Source of the DNA: CAMLIZ01 sp036231905
GTDB lineage: Bacteria > Pseudomonadota > Gammaproteobacteria > Burkholderiales > Burkholderiaceae_C
Direction: 5' to 3'
Assembly (NCBI RefSeq): GCF_036231905.1
Contig: NZ_JAZARE010000002.1
Span: 310,001 to 374,000, forward strand
DNA length: 64,000 bases
Shown here: positions 44,421 through 53,973 of the stretch, piece after piece
Numbering within the stretch: the stretch's first letter is position 1
Layout: each line of letters starts with the position of its first letter
Translations under genes and position numbers: made by a program
Notes under the pieces: generated by a model
The model's input: the letters and a program-made list of their open reading frames with translations, nothing else
Told to the model about the DNA's origin: nothing
The model's database searches: none

Positions 44421-45911
44421 TCAGCGGCCGAAGCCGCCCTGGCGCGGACGCGCCGGCTTGCCGAACGGTGCACCCGGGCCCTTGCGCGGGCCAGCAGCCT
44501 GGCGTTCGAACGGTGCGCGGTCATGGCGCGGCGCGGCTTCGAACGGTGCGCGTGCCGGACGCGCGGCAAAGCCGTCGCCGCCACGAGGCGCGAAACCGTC
44601 GTCACGACGCGGCGGGAAACCGTCCTGGCGCGGAGCGAACGGCTTGCCGTACGACGGCTTGCCACCGCGCGGGCCGGGCTTGCCACCGAAGGGCTTGCCA
44701 CCCGGGCGGGCGTTCGGCGGGCCGGCGAAGATGCGCGGCTCGGGCTGCTTGGGTTCCAGGCCGGTCACCGTGGCCACCGGAATGGGCTGGGTGGTGAACT
44801 GCTGGATGCGCTTGATCATGATCAGGTCACGGCGCTCGGCCAATGTCACCGCCAGGCCCGAGCGGCCGGCACGGCCCGTGCGGCCAATGCGGTGCACATA
44901 GTCCTCGGCCTTCATCGGCAGGCCGTAGTTGATGACGTGGCTGATCGTCGGCACGTCAATGCCACGAGCGGCCACGTCGGTGGCCACCAGCACGCGCAGC
45001 TGCTTGCTGCGCAGGCCCTGCAGCACGCGGGTGCGGCGGCCTTGCGGCATGCCGCCGTGCAGCGAGGCCACGGCATGGCCCATGTCGGCCAGACGGTCGG
45101 CCAGCCAGTCGGCGTCGCGCTGGGTGCTGGTGAACACCACGGCCTGCTCCATGTCGCGCTCGGTCAGGATGTGGTCGAGCAGCGCGTCCTTGTGCTGGCC
45201 GTTGTCGGCCCAGTGCAGGCGCTGGGTGATGTTTTCGTGCGTGTCGGTGTGCGAGTCGACCGCGATGGTCTGCGCGGTCTCCTTCAGCAGCTCTTCGGCC
45301 AGGCGGCCCACGTGGCCTGCGAAGGTGGCGCTGTACATGACGGTCTGGCGCTCTTTGGGCGTCTGCGCGGCGATGTGGTGGATGTCGTCGATGAAGCCCA
45401 TGTCGAGCATGCGGTCGGCTTCGTCCAGCACCAGCATCTCGATGTTGTCGAGCACGCACTTGCCGCTGCCCAGGTGGTCGATCAGGCGGCCGGGGGTGGC
45501 GATCAGCACATCCAGCGGGCCGCGCAGCGCCTTGAGCTGGGCACCGTAGGGCACGCCGCCCACGACGGTGGCCACGCGCAGGCCTTGTACATGCTGGCCA
45601 TAGGTGACGGTGGCCTTGGCCACTTGCAGCGCGAGTTCGCGGGTGGGGGTGAGCACCAGGATGCGCGGGCCTTGCACCACGCCTTTTTCGCGGCGCTTGG
45701 TGTTGTCGCCGCGGGCGGCCAGCACGCGCTCCAGCGCGGGCAGCACGAAGGACGCCGTCTTGCCGCTGCCGGTGGAGGAAGACACACGCAGGTCGTGGCC
45801 TTGCAGCGCCGGCGGGATGGCGCGCGTCTGCACGTCGGTGGCGTTTTCGTAGCCGGAATCGGCAACGGCGCGGATCAGGGCGGGATTCAGGCCCAGGGAT
45901 TCAAAACTCAT
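44421..45911 (-). CDS. DEAD-box RNA helicase (RhlE-like)
   Basis: A 496-residue helicase. Q motif NATDVQTRAIPPALQ, motif I SSTGSGKT (45-52), PTREL, motif II VLDEADRM, SAT in YSATF, and motif VI HRIGRTGRAG are all present. Residues from about 395 form a Gly/Pro/Arg/Phe-rich, basic low-complexity tail with repeated RxDGFxPR-type units, which can bind RNA. Such helicases remodel RNA in ribosome assembly and mRNA decay, often in the cold. Start at 45911 (MSFESLGL) matches the family; the frame to 45986 does not. A leader of up to about 280 bases precedes it. Confidence 0.94.
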   Translation of the reverse strand: MSFESLGLNPALIRAVADSGYENATDVQTRAIPPALQGHDLRVSSSTGSGKTASFVLPALERVLAARGDNTKRREKGVVQGPRILVLTPTRELALQVAKATVTYGQHVQGLRVATVVGGVPYGAQLKALRGPLDVLIATPGRLIDHLGSGKCVLDNIEMLVLDEADRMLDMGFIDDIHHIAAQTPKERQTVMYSATFAGHVGRLAEELLKETAQTIAVDSHTDTHENITQRLHWADNGQHKDALLDHILTERDMEQAVVFTSTQRDADWLADRLADMGHAVASLHGGMPQGRRTRVLQGLRSKQLRVLVATDVAARGIDVPTISHVINYGLPMKAEDYVHRIGRTGRAGRSGLAVTLAERRDLIMIKRIQQFTTQPIPVATVTGLEPKQPEPRIFAGPPNARPGGKPFGGKPGPRGGKPSYGKPFAPRQDGFPPRRDDGFAPRGGDGFAARPARAPFEAAPRHDRAPFERQAAGPRKGPGAPFGKPARPRQGGFGR

Positions 45912-46532
45912 GACTCTCTTCTCTCGAACAAGGGCACCCCGCGCGCACGGGGGCACGCCGCCAGGCACCTGAGGCGAGCACGACACGGCTCACCAGGTGA
46001 AGTCGCTTGCGAAGGAATGCGCCGATCCCGCGTGCAACGCGGGTGTGAAACGGTCCTACTGCGACGGCATCGCCGCCAACCGTTCCACGAGGGGATTCGA
46101 GACCAGCCGCGCAGCAAAACCTGCGGGAAGCATCGAAGAGGTCAGAGGGGATGAACGAACTGCCCTGGAGCACACCCCAAGGCAGCCTGCGATTCTACAG
46201 CGGATCCCGGAATAACCCTAATCTTCAGCGGCTGCGCTTCTTCTCCCGCTGCGTTTCAAGCGCCAGCCGAGAGCCATGCGGGGCTGGGCGGACCGAATCT
46301 CAGGAGGTCGGCCGGTGCGCTGCGGCCACGGCCGGCAGGCTAAACTCACAGCCCCGGTCGGCAGTTCACCCAGGCGTTGCCGCGCGGCCCGTGCCGCGTG
46401 CTAAACCTGCCCTCGACAGTTCAGCATGAAGGTCACGCGTTGCAGCGTGCGCCCCGCAGCTGGAAGACGGCAACCACCAGCGCCCGTGCATGGCCCGGGC
46501 TGGCAAGGCGCACGCGAGACGGAGAACCTTCC
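45912..46532. other. Non-coding divergent region between helicase and DUF2087 genes
   Basis: About 620 bases with no convincing gene on either strand. On the minus strand TAGAAT (46197-46192) could be a -10 element, giving the helicase mRNA a leader of about 270 bases. On the plus strand GCTAAACT near 46340 could serve the DUF2087 gene. Neither has a clear -35. Long leaders are common for cold-regulated helicase genes. Confidence 0.4.
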
Positions 46533-47114
46533 ATGACTCGTGAGTCCGTGCCCTTCATGGCACCCGATCTTTCCCAGTTCGCCCGCGCCCTCGGTCGCTC
46601 CCTGAAGGAGCGCCTGGCGGCCCAGCCGCAAGCGCCAAGCCATGTCGAGCTGATGAACCTGCTGGCGCGCGCGGCCGGTCACCGCAACCTGCAGGCGCTG
46701 CAGGCGTCTGCGCGCGCCCTGCCCCCACCCGCCGCCTCGCCCGACGAGCAAGCCGCCATGCCGGCCTTGAGCGCCACGGCGCGCAAGGCGCTGACCCACT
46801 TCGACGCCCATGGGCGGCTGGTGCGCTGGCCGACCAAGTTCTCGGTGCAGCGCCTGGCGATATGGGCCCTGTGGACCCGCTTCGACGGCCGCCGGCTGTA
46901 CACCGAGCGTGAGGTGAACGAGGTGCTCAAGGCCTGGCACACCTTCGGCGACCACGCCACCTTGCGACGCGAATTGATCAACGACCGGCTGCTCGCGCGC
47001 AAGAGCGACTGCTCCCAATACCGCAAGCTCGCCAAGCGGCCGGACGACGAGGCGCGCTGGTTCCTGCATGCCTGGCGCCGCAGGAGCCGCCCAGCCGGGC
47101 CGGATCAGGCCTGA
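46533..47114 (+). CDS. DUF2087 domain protein
   Basis: A 193-residue soluble protein. The C-terminal half shows the DUF2087 pattern: FDGRRLYTEREVNEVLKAWHTFGDHATLRREL, then DCSQYRKL. This domain resembles a winged helix and often accompanies regulators. The N-terminal half (about 10-60) is helical, with ELMNLLARAAGHRNLQALQA, similar to segments in glyoxalase-related fusion proteins. The ATG at 46533 is the first in the family-like region. It converges on orn with a ten-base overlap. Function is unknown; nucleic-acid binding is inference. Confidence 0.78.
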   Translation: MTRESVPFMAPDLSQFARALGRSLKERLAAQPQAPSHVELMNLLARAAGHRNLQALQASARALPPPAASPDEQAAMPALSATARKALTHFDAHGRLVRWPTKFSVQRLAIWALWTRFDGRRLYTEREVNEVLKAWHTFGDHATLRRELINDRLLARKSDCSQYRKLAKRPDDEARWFLHAWRRRSRPAGPDQA

Positions 47115-47671
47115 AGGAAGTGCTGGCGGTAGTACAGCAGCTCGTCGATCGACTCGTGGATGTCGGCCAGCGCGGTGTGCGCCTGGGCCTTGGAAAAGCC
47201 GGGCAGGATGTCCGGCTTCCAGCGCCGCGCCAGCTCCTTCAGCGTGCTCACGTCCAGGTTGCGGTAGTGGAAAAACGCTTCCAGCTGCGGCATGTAGTTG
47301 GCGAGGAAACGCCGGTCCTGGCAGATCGAGTTGCCGCACATCGGCGACTTGCCCTTGGGCACGAACTGCGACAGCCAGGCGATCGTCTGGGCTTCGGCCG
47401 CGGCTTCGTCGACCGTGGAGGCCTTCACCCGGTCGATCAGGCCGCTGCGGCCGTGGGTGCCCTTGTTCCAGGCGTCCATGCCGTCCAGGGTGGCGTCGCT
47501 CTGGTGCACTGCGAACACCGGGCCTTCCACCCGCTGGGTCATCTGGGCATCGGTCACCACCACGGCGATTTCGATGATGCGGTCCGTGTCCGGGAACAGC
47601 CCGGTCATTTCCAGGTCAATCCAGATCAGGTTCTGTTCGTGCAGCGGCAGCGATGTGACGGTCTCGGCCAT
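47105..47671 (-). CDS. orn: Oligoribonuclease
   Basis: A 188-residue DEDD-family 3'-5' exonuclease. The acidic motifs are WIDLEMTGL (Exo I), NSICQDRRFL (Exo II) and AHTALADIHESIDEL (Exo III with the His). It degrades 2-5 nt RNA, including pGpG from cyclic di-GMP turnover. GAAGGA lies upstream of the ATG. Divergent from the M48 peptidase gene across 83 bases. Confidence 0.96.
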   Translation of the reverse strand: MAETVTSLPLHEQNLIWIDLEMTGLFPDTDRIIEIAVVVTDAQMTQRVEGPVFAVHQSDATLDGMDAWNKGTHGRSGLIDRVKASTVDEAAAEAQTIAWLSQFVPKGKSPMCGNSICQDRRFLANYMPQLEAFFHYRNLDVSTLKELARRWKPDILPGFSKAQAHTALADIHESIDELLYYRQHFLQA

Positions 47672-47741
47672 CCGTAATCCTTCAAGGCTTGAAATCGGGC
47701 GATTCGCCGGCCATTGTCGCTCCAGCTGGCGCCGCGCCTTC

Positions 47742-47747
47742 TACACT
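47742..47747 (+). promoter_or_regulatory. Candidate -10 element close to the M48 peptidase start
   Basis: TACACT lies seven bases before the ATG at 47755, with only C-rich sequence between. A leaderless message is possible; no -35 is evident. Confidence 0.35.
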
Positions 47748-47754
47748 CGCCCCC

Positions 47755-49020
47755 ATGTCCAGCGCTCCCCTGACCTTGTTGTTTGCCGTCGCCCTGGTGG
47801 CCTCCCTGCTCGTGAAGCTGTGGCTCGCCACCCGGCAGATGCGCCACGTGGCGGCCCACCGGCAAACCGTGCCCGAGGCCTTTGCCGGCTCGGTCAGCCT
47901 GCAGGCGCACCAGAAGGCGGCCGACTACACCCTGGCCAAGGGCCGCTTCAGCCTGCTGAGCATGGCTTTCGGGACGGTGGTGCTGCTGGGCTGGACGCTG
48001 CTGGGCGGCCTCGATGCGCTGAACGCCGCGGTGCGCGATGCCGTCATGCCCCGCTGGGGCGGCATGGCCTACCAGCTCGCGCTGTTGGCTGCCTTCACCC
48101 TCATCTCCGGCCTGCTGGACCTGCCGTTCGAGCTCTACAGCACCTTCCGCATCGAGCAGCGTTTCGGCTTCAACCGCATGACCTGGCGGCTGTACCTGGC
48201 CGACATGGCCAAGGGCCTGGTGTTGGGCGCGGTGATCGGCCTGCCGCTGGCCGCCCTCATCCTCTGGATCATGGGTGCCACCGGCGGCCTGTGGTGGCTG
48301 TGGGCCTGGGTGGCCTGGACGGGTTTCCAGCTGCTGATGCTGCTGATCTACCCCACGGTGATCGCCCCGATGTTCAACAAGTTCCAGCCGCTGCCCGACG
48401 AGCCCTTGCGCGAGCGGGTGCAGTCGCTGATGCAGCGCTGTGGCTTCGCCGCCAAGGGCCTGTTCGTGATGGATGGCAGCCGGCGCTCGGCACACGCCAA
48501 TGCCTACTTCACCGGCCTGGGCCGCTCCAAGCGGGTGGTGTTCTTCGACACCTTGCTCAAGCAGCTGACGCCTGGCGAAGTGGAAGCGGTGCTCGCACAT
48601 GAGCTGGGCCACTTCAAGCACCGCCATGTGCTCAAGCGCATGCTGGGCATGTTCGCCTTCAGCCTGCTGGCACTGGGCGTGCTGGGCTGGCTGGCCAACC
48701 AGGCCTGGTTCTACACCAGCCTCGGTGTGCAGCCGAACGTGAACGCGCCCAACGACGCGCTGGCCCTGCTGCTGTTCATGCTCGCCGTGCCGGTGTTTGC
48801 CTTCTTCGTGTCGCCGCTGCTCGCGCGGCTGTCGCGCAAGCATGAATTCGAGGCCGACGCCTTCGCCTGCGCCCAGGCGAGCGGCAAGGACCTCGCCAGT
48901 GCCCTGCTCAAGCTGCACGAGGACAACGCCGGTACGCTGACACCCGACCCGCTGTACGTGCGCTTCTACTATTCCCATCCACCCGCCTCCGAGCGGCTCA
49001 GCGCGCTGAAAGGCGCTTGA
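47755..49020 (+). CDS. M48 family metallopeptidase (CAAX protease / Ste24-like)
   Basis: A 421-residue integral membrane zinc protease. An N-terminal helix and several further membrane segments precede the zinc motif HELGH (about 282-286). The third ligand is in KHEFEADAFA (about 362-371). GGRRSAHANAYF-like sequence (GSRRSAHANAYFTGLG) is the usual Ste24/HtpX signature. It probably takes part in membrane protein quality control. It opens a plus-strand operon with a pterin dehydratase and rsgA, as in many Burkholderiales. Confidence 0.93.
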   Translation: MSSAPLTLLFAVALVASLLVKLWLATRQMRHVAAHRQTVPEAFAGSVSLQAHQKAADYTLAKGRFSLLSMAFGTVVLLGWTLLGGLDALNAAVRDAVMPRWGGMAYQLALLAAFTLISGLLDLPFELYSTFRIEQRFGFNRMTWRLYLADMAKGLVLGAVIGLPLAALILWIMGATGGLWWLWAWVAWTGFQLLMLLIYPTVIAPMFNKFQPLPDEPLRERVQSLMQRCGFAAKGLFVMDGSRRSAHANAYFTGLGRSKRVVFFDTLLKQLTPGEVEAVLAHELGHFKHRHVLKRMLGMFAFSLLALGVLGWLANQAWFYTSLGVQPNVNAPNDALALLLFMLAVPVFAFFVSPLLARLSRKHEFEADAFACAQASGKDLASALLKLHEDNAGTLTPDPLYVRFYYSHPPASERLSALKGA

Positions 49021-49022
49021 CG

Positions 49023-49343
49023 ATGGTGCTGAAGGAGCAGCACTGCCAGCCGCAACAGGGCCCAGCCCTGGACCCGGCCCAGACTGGCGCGTTGCTCGCG
49101 CAAGCGCCTGGGTGGACGGTGGTGGCTGGCTCAACGATCGAACGCGAATTCAGCTTCCCGGATTTCCATCGGACGATGGCGTTCGTGAATGCCGTGGCCT
49201 GGATCGCCCATGTGCAGGACCACCATCCAGAGCTGCGCGTCAGCTACACGCGCTGTACCGTGCGCTACACCACCCATTCGGTGAATGGCCTGTCCATCAA
49301 CGATTTCATCTGCGCGGCCCAGGTCGACGCCTTGCTGCCTTGA
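49023..49343 (+). CDS. phhB: 4a-hydroxytetrahydrobiopterin dehydratase
   Basis: A 106-residue pterin-4a-carbinolamine dehydratase. The family motif appears as HVQDHHPELRVSYTRCTVRY with the conserved His pair, followed by THSVNGLSINDF. It recycles the pterin cofactor of aromatic amino acid hydroxylases. ATG at 49023 lies two bases after the upstream stop; a TTG at 49017 is the alternative. The rsgA start overlaps its stop. Confidence 0.92.
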   Translation: MVLKEQHCQPQQGPALDPAQTGALLAQAPGWTVVAGSTIEREFSFPDFHRTMAFVNAVAWIAHVQDHHPELRVSYTRCTVRYTTHSVNGLSINDFICAAQVDALLP

Positions 49344-50260
49344 ACAAGACCGTCGAACTCGACCTCGGCCTGGTGGTGGCCGCCCACGGCCGCCATTTCA
49401 TCGTGGAGACGCCGGAAGGCCGGCGCCTGATCTGCCACCCGCGCGGCAAAAAGAGCGACTGTGTGGTGGGGGACCGGGTGCGCTGGATGCCGGTGGGCGC
49501 GGCCAGCGACGCCGAAGGCGTGATCGAGCACATCGAGGCACGCCGCAACCTGCTGTTCCGGCAGGACGAGTGGCGCACCAAATCCTTCGCGGCCAACTTG
49601 GACCAGCTGATGGTGCTGGTGGCCGGCGAGCCGATGTTCAGCGAAAGCCAGCTGACCCGTGCCTTGATCGCGGCCGAAAGCGCCGGCATCCCGGCGTGCA
49701 TCGTGCTGAACAAGATCGACCTGCCGGCAGCCGCCGCGGCGCGCGAGCGGCTGCAGCCGTATCGCGCCATGGGGATCGAGCTGCTGGAGCTGTCGCTCAA
49801 GGCCCGCCGCGAGGACGCGATGGCGATCCTGCAGCCGAAGCTCCAGGGGCGAACCACACTTGTGCTGGGGCCCAGCGGCACCGGCAAGAGCACCCTGATC
49901 AACCACATGGTGCCCAACGCTGCGGCCGAGGTGGGGGAGATCTCCCAGGCGCTCAACTCGGGCCGCCACACCACCACCACCACGCGCTGGTACTGGATCG
50001 ACGAGGCACGCACCAGCGCGCTGATCGATTCACCCGGCTTCCAGGAATTCGGCATGCGCCACATCGAGGCACAGCAGCTGGCGTTGCTGATGCCAGACCT
50101 GCGGGCACATGTGGGCGAATGCCGGTTCTACAACTGCACCCACCGGCAGGAGCCCGGCTGCGGCGTGCGCGCCGCGCTGGAGCGGGGCGAGATCAGCCCG
50201 GCGCGCTACCGCATCTACGGCGAGATCCACGAGGAACTGACCCAACCGCCGCGTTGGTGA
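49340..50260 (+). CDS. rsgA: Small ribosomal subunit biogenesis GTPase RsgA
   Basis: A 306-residue circularly permuted GTPase. An N-terminal OB domain (LVVAAHGRHFIVET) is followed by G4 NKID, then G1 GPSGTGKST, then G3 DSPGF, the order that defines the family. A C-terminal zinc site has C-x4-C-x-H (CRFYNCTH) with a later Cys. It helps mature the 30S subunit. The only suitable start is TTG 49340, overlapping the phhB stop (TTGA), so its translation is probably coupled and modest. Confidence 0.94.
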   Translation: MNKTVELDLGLVVAAHGRHFIVETPEGRRLICHPRGKKSDCVVGDRVRWMPVGAASDAEGVIEHIEARRNLLFRQDEWRTKSFAANLDQLMVLVAGEPMFSESQLTRALIAAESAGIPACIVLNKIDLPAAAAARERLQPYRAMGIELLELSLKARREDAMAILQPKLQGRTTLVLGPSGTGKSTLINHMVPNAAAEVGEISQALNSGRHTTTTTRWYWIDEARTSALIDSPGFQEFGMRHIEAQQLALLMPDLRAHVGECRFYNCTHRQEPGCGVRAALERGEISPARYRIYGEIHEELTQPPRW

Positions 50261-50291
50261 CCGAAGCCGCTGCGCGCCAGGCTGGCCGCGG

Positions 50292-51281
50292 CTAGCCCAC
50301 CAGATGGGCGACCCAGAGCAGGGCCACCAGCAACATCCACAGCACCACCGATCGCCACACCAGGCCGACCACGCTTTGCAGGTGGCCCTGCACGGGAGGC
50401 ATGCCGGCCGTCGAACCGGCCGAACCCACCGTCTCGGGTGCGACGCCACTCGCAAAGGTCTTGGAGCGGTCCGGCGTCACGCCGGGGGGCGCAGCACCGC
50501 CGAGCTGCACACCCACCGCGCCGGCAGCTGCGGCCAGGATGACACCTTCGTTTTCATGCTTCCACAGGCTGGCGTCACGGCGCCAGCCGGCCACCGCCTC
50601 CTCGAAGTTGCCGACGACGGCAAAGCCGAAGGCGGTGAGGCGCGCCGGGATGTGGTCGATCGCACTGAACAGGCGCTGCGACAGGGCCATCAGGCGTTCG
50701 TTGGTGGGCGCGTCCAGCGCGCGGCTCTTGAAGGCCCAGTAGCGGCCGGCGAACTCCGCCATGCGGTACAGCAGCGCACCGGCCGGGCCGGCGCCCACCG
50801 CCGACAGCACCACGAACCAGAAGAACACGCCGAACACGTGCCGGTGCGCGGCCAGCAGCGAGTGTTCAATCACATGGCGCAGCAGTTCGGTGCGCGGCAG
50901 TTCGCTGGTGTCCAGGTGGCGCCATTCGGCGAGCAGCCGGCGCGCTTCCGATTCATCGCCCCTATCCAGCGCATCGCGGATGTCGGTGAAGTAGTGGCTG
51001 AACTGGCGGAACCCCAGCGTGAGGTACAGCACCGCCACATCGAACACGAAGGCACCGATGAGGGTGAAGTGCACGATGGCCAGGTACAGGCCGATGGTCA
51101 CCGCGGTGGGCACCAGCACGGTGACGCACCACACCACCCAGGCGTGATGTTCCTTGCCGGCGTCGAAGTTGCGCCCCGTCCAGCCGACCCAGGAGATCAG
51201 CGTGTCGTGCACCCAGTTGTCACGCGGCAGGGGCTTGAGCTGCTCGAGCATCAAGGCGAGCAGAACGGCGAAGAAGCTCAT
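50292..51281 (-). CDS. CobD/CbiB family membrane protein
   Basis: A 329-residue membrane protein with about four hydrophobic segments. The start MSFFAVLLALMLEQLKPLPRDN and YRMAEFAGRYW resemble the CobD/CbiB/AmpE group, of which CobD makes adenosylcobinamide. No other cobalamin genes are nearby, so a cobalamin role is doubtful. Residues about 265-300 form a Gly/Pro/Ser-rich linker before a final membrane helix. Upstream of the NUDIX gene's stop by 28 bases on the same strand, it would be transcribed after that gene only if read in the opposite order, so it likely has its own promoter. Confidence 0.8.
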   Translation of the reverse strand: MSFFAVLLALMLEQLKPLPRDNWVHDTLISWVGWTGRNFDAGKEHHAWVVWCVTVLVPTAVTIGLYLAIVHFTLIGAFVFDVAVLYLTLGFRQFSHYFTDIRDALDRGDESEARRLLAEWRHLDTSELPRTELLRHVIEHSLLAAHRHVFGVFFWFVVLSAVGAGPAGALLYRMAEFAGRYWAFKSRALDAPTNERLMALSQRLFSAIDHIPARLTAFGFAVVGNFEEAVAGWRRDASLWKHENEGVILAAAAGAVGVQLGGAAPPGVTPDRSKTFASGVAPETVGSAGSTAGMPPVQGHLQSVVGLVWRSVVLWMLLVALLWVAHLVG

Positions 51282-51309
51282 CGCCGCGCATCATAACGAC
51301 GCTGTCCGC

Positions 51310-51993
51310 TCAGGCCGACAGGAAGCGGTAAAGATTGCGCAGCATCGCCGCGGTGGCGCCCCAGATGAAGTAGCGCCGCGCTGTGCCCTGTTCATCGACC
51401 GTGTCCCAGGGCATGGACAGGAATTCGCGCTGCACGCCCCCCAGCTCGATGGCATGGCGGCGGTGGTTGGCCGGGTTCATCAGGAAGGCCAGGGGCACCT
51501 CGAACACCTCGGCCACTTCAAAGGGATCGGGTTGCAAGGCGCGATCCGGCTGCACCAGGCCGATCACCGGCGTGACGATGAAGCCGGTGCCGGTGGTGTA
51601 GGTGGGCAGGCTGCCCAGCACATCCACATGCTCGGGCGCCAGGCCGATCTCCTCCTGCGCCTCGCGCAACGCGGTGGCCACGGCGTCTGCGTCATAGGGT
51701 TCCGCGCGGCCGCCGGGGAAGCTGATCTGGCCGGCGTGGTCGGTGAGGTGGTCGGTGCGCTGCGTCAGCAGCACGGTGAGCTCCTCGCGCAGCACGATGG
51801 GGACCAGCACGCTCGCATGGGCCTGCTTGCGCTCGGTAAAGCGGCGCTCGACCACGATTTCCGGCGACCACACCGGCGGCGCGGTGAAGCGCTGGCGCAG
51901 CGCGTGTGGCAGCAGGTCGTGGTCGCCCACCGGCGGCAGGTGCTCGTCGATGCCGATGACCGGCAGCTTCTCGGGATCGAATGAAGTGGCCAT
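51310..51993 (-). CDS. NUDIX hydrolase, CoA pyrophosphatase-like
   Basis: A 227-residue NUDIX enzyme. The Nudix box starts in SFPGGRAEPYDADAVATALRE and continues AQEEIGL. Upstream PIVLREELTVLLTQRT and the spacing fit the CoA diphosphatase subfamily (YeaB/NudL), which splits CoA into phosphopantetheine and 3',5'-ADP. The rplS terminator ends about seven bases before the ATG, so this gene needs its own promoter or readthrough. Confidence 0.9.
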   Translation of the reverse strand: MATSFDPEKLPVIGIDEHLPPVGDHDLLPHALRQRFTAPPVWSPEIVVERRFTERKQAHASVLVPIVLREELTVLLTQRTDHLTDHAGQISFPGGRAEPYDADAVATALREAQEEIGLAPEHVDVLGSLPTYTTGTGFIVTPVIGLVQPDRALQPDPFEVAEVFEVPLAFLMNPANHRRHAIELGGVQREFLSMPWDTVDEQGTARRYFIWGATAAMLRNLYRFLSA

Positions 51994-51999
51994 GGACTA

Positions 52000-52041
52000 C
52001 AAAACAACAAAGCCGCCTGGGCGGTGGACCGCAGGCGGCTT
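52000..52041 (-). terminator. Rho-independent terminator after rplS
   Basis: AGCCGCCTG (52011-52019) pairs with CAGGCGGCT (52032-52040), and the minus strand continues with the T-rich TTGTTGTTTTG. It closes the rpsP-rimM-trmD-rplS unit about 100 bases past the rplS stop. Confidence 0.88.
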
Positions 52042-52067
52042 GGTGTCGGACATGAGACCCTGGATCA

Positions 52068-52098
52068 AGCCTGCTTTTGGCTACGCCGAAAGCAGGCT
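52068..52098 (-). other. Perfect hairpin in the rplS 3' untranslated region
   Basis: AGCCTGCTTT (52068-52077) pairs perfectly with AAAGCAGGCT (52089-52098), and inner bases add further pairs around a three-base loop. No T run follows, so it is not itself a terminator. It may protect the mRNA end from exonucleases. Confidence 0.6.
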
Positions 52099-52138
52099 CA
52101 TCGCTGGCGCCATGACCGCTGTGCGGTTTCCGACTTCG

Positions 52139-52492
52139 TCAGGCGAGCTTTTCCTTGATGCGTGCCGACTTGCCGCTGCGCTGGCGCAGGTAGTACAGCT
52201 TGGCACGGCGCACATCGCCGCGGCGCTTGACTTCGATCGAGGCGATCAGCGGGCTGTACAGCTGGAACGTGCGCTCCACGCCTTCGCCGCTGGAGATCTT
52301 GCGCACGATAAAGCTGGAGTTCAGGCCACGATTGCGCTTGGCGATCACCACGCCTTCGTAGGCCTGCACGCGCTTGCGCGTGCCTTCGACCACGTTGACG
52401 TTCACGATCACGGTGTCGCCGGGGGCGAACGCGGGAATCGTCTTGTTCAGGCGAACAATCTCTTCCTGCTCGAGGGTTTGGATCAGATCCAC
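52139..52492 (-). CDS. rplS: 50S ribosomal protein L19
   Basis: A 117-residue protein starting at GTG 52492 (reads DLIQTLEQEEI after the initiator). It contains FAPGDTVIVNVNVVEGTRKRVQAYEGVVI and the basic C-terminus GKSARIKEKL. L19 sits at the 30S-50S interface. AGGAGA stands just before the GTG. Frames extending upstream to 52678 pass through the leader and are not family-like. Confidence 0.96.
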   Translation of the reverse strand: MDLIQTLEQEEIVRLNKTIPAFAPGDTVIVNVNVVEGTRKRVQAYEGVVIAKRNRGLNSSFIVRKISSGEGVERTFQLYSPLIASIEVKRRGDVRRAKLYYLRQRSGKSARIKEKLA

Positions 52493-52547
52493 GGGGTTTC
52501 TCCTGTGATCATGCCGGCGTGCTGAGGTGGCACCTTCAAAAGCGCCT

Positions 52548-52570
52548 GCAGCGGGAAAGGGCCCCGCTGC
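52548..52570 (-). promoter_or_regulatory. rplS leader hairpin
   Basis: GCAGCGGG and CCCGCTGC pair perfectly (eight pairs) around seven bases, in the gap between trmD and rplS. On the minus strand a short distance on is CGCTTTTG, so an attenuator is conceivable but weak. Confidence 0.45.
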
Positions 52571-52607
52571 TTGTAGTCCACCCGGCAGAGGATCGAAAAG
52601 CCGATGA

Positions 52608-53369
<762 letters not shown>

Positions 53370-53386
53370 GGCCGCGCTGCCGGACT

Positions 53387-53971
53387 TCAGTAGTCCAGCC
53401 CCCAATCGACGGTGATGCGGCGCTGTGCCATGTTGACGTCATCCACATAGGCGGCGACGAACGGGATCAGGTGCTCGGAGGGCGGATCGCCTTCCTTCAC
53501 CGCACGCAGCACGGTGTGCGGCCCGGTGTCGATCAGGTCGGCCACCGTGCCCAGCGGCTCGCCCTGCCGGTTGACCACGGCCAGGCCGATCAGGTCGACC
53601 CAGTAGTACTCGTCGGTCTCCGCCGGCGGGAAGGTGGCGCGCGAGACGAACACGCGCGCACCCCTGAGCGATTCGGCGGCCGAGCGGTCTTGGACCCCCT
53701 CGGCGCTGGCGACCACGGCATCGCCATGGCGGCGGGCCGCGGTGATCTTCAGTTCATGGGGGAGCGGCTTCGCCGCAGTCACCGGCCGGACGGCGCCGGG
53801 GCCATCGGCCGGCTTCAGCAACCAATGGCGCGCGGCCAGCAAGGCCTGCGGTTCATTGGAAAAGGGCTGGACCTTGATCCAGCCCTTCACGCCCCAGGCG
53901 TCGGCAATGCGGCCGACTTCGACCGCATCCTCCGGCCAGCCTGCGGCCGCCATGGTGCGGTCGGCCTGCAA
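53387..53971 (-). CDS. rimM: Ribosome maturation factor RimM
   Basis: A 194-residue protein with an N-terminal RimM domain (EVGRIADAWGVKGWIKVQPFSN) and a C-terminal PRC barrel (EYYWVDLIGLAVVNRQGE, IPFVAAYVDDVN). It assists 16S processing and S19 binding in the 30S head. The start could be ATG 53971 or seven residues later (ATG at 53953). Two bases from the rpsP stop, so it is translated from the same mRNA. Confidence 0.95.
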   Translation of the reverse strand: MQADRTMAAAGWPEDAVEVGRIADAWGVKGWIKVQPFSNEPQALLAARHWLLKPADGPGAVRPVTAAKPLPHELKITAARRHGDAVVASAEGVQDRSAAESLRGARVFVSRATFPPAETDEYYWVDLIGLAVVNRQGEPLGTVADLIDTGPHTVLRAVKEGDPPSEHLIPFVAAYVDDVNMAQRRITVDWGLDY

Positions 53972-53973
53972 GC

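Noticed and set aside
46151..46429. Small plus-strand frame in the helicase/DUF2087 gap
   Set aside because: It has no ribosome binding site, no family-like sequence and a Ser/Arg composition typical of non-coding DNA here.
50292..51281. Cobalamin biosynthesis role for the CobD-like gene
   Set aside because: No other cobalamin gene is near, and similarity is limited to the general CobD/AmpE membrane pattern.
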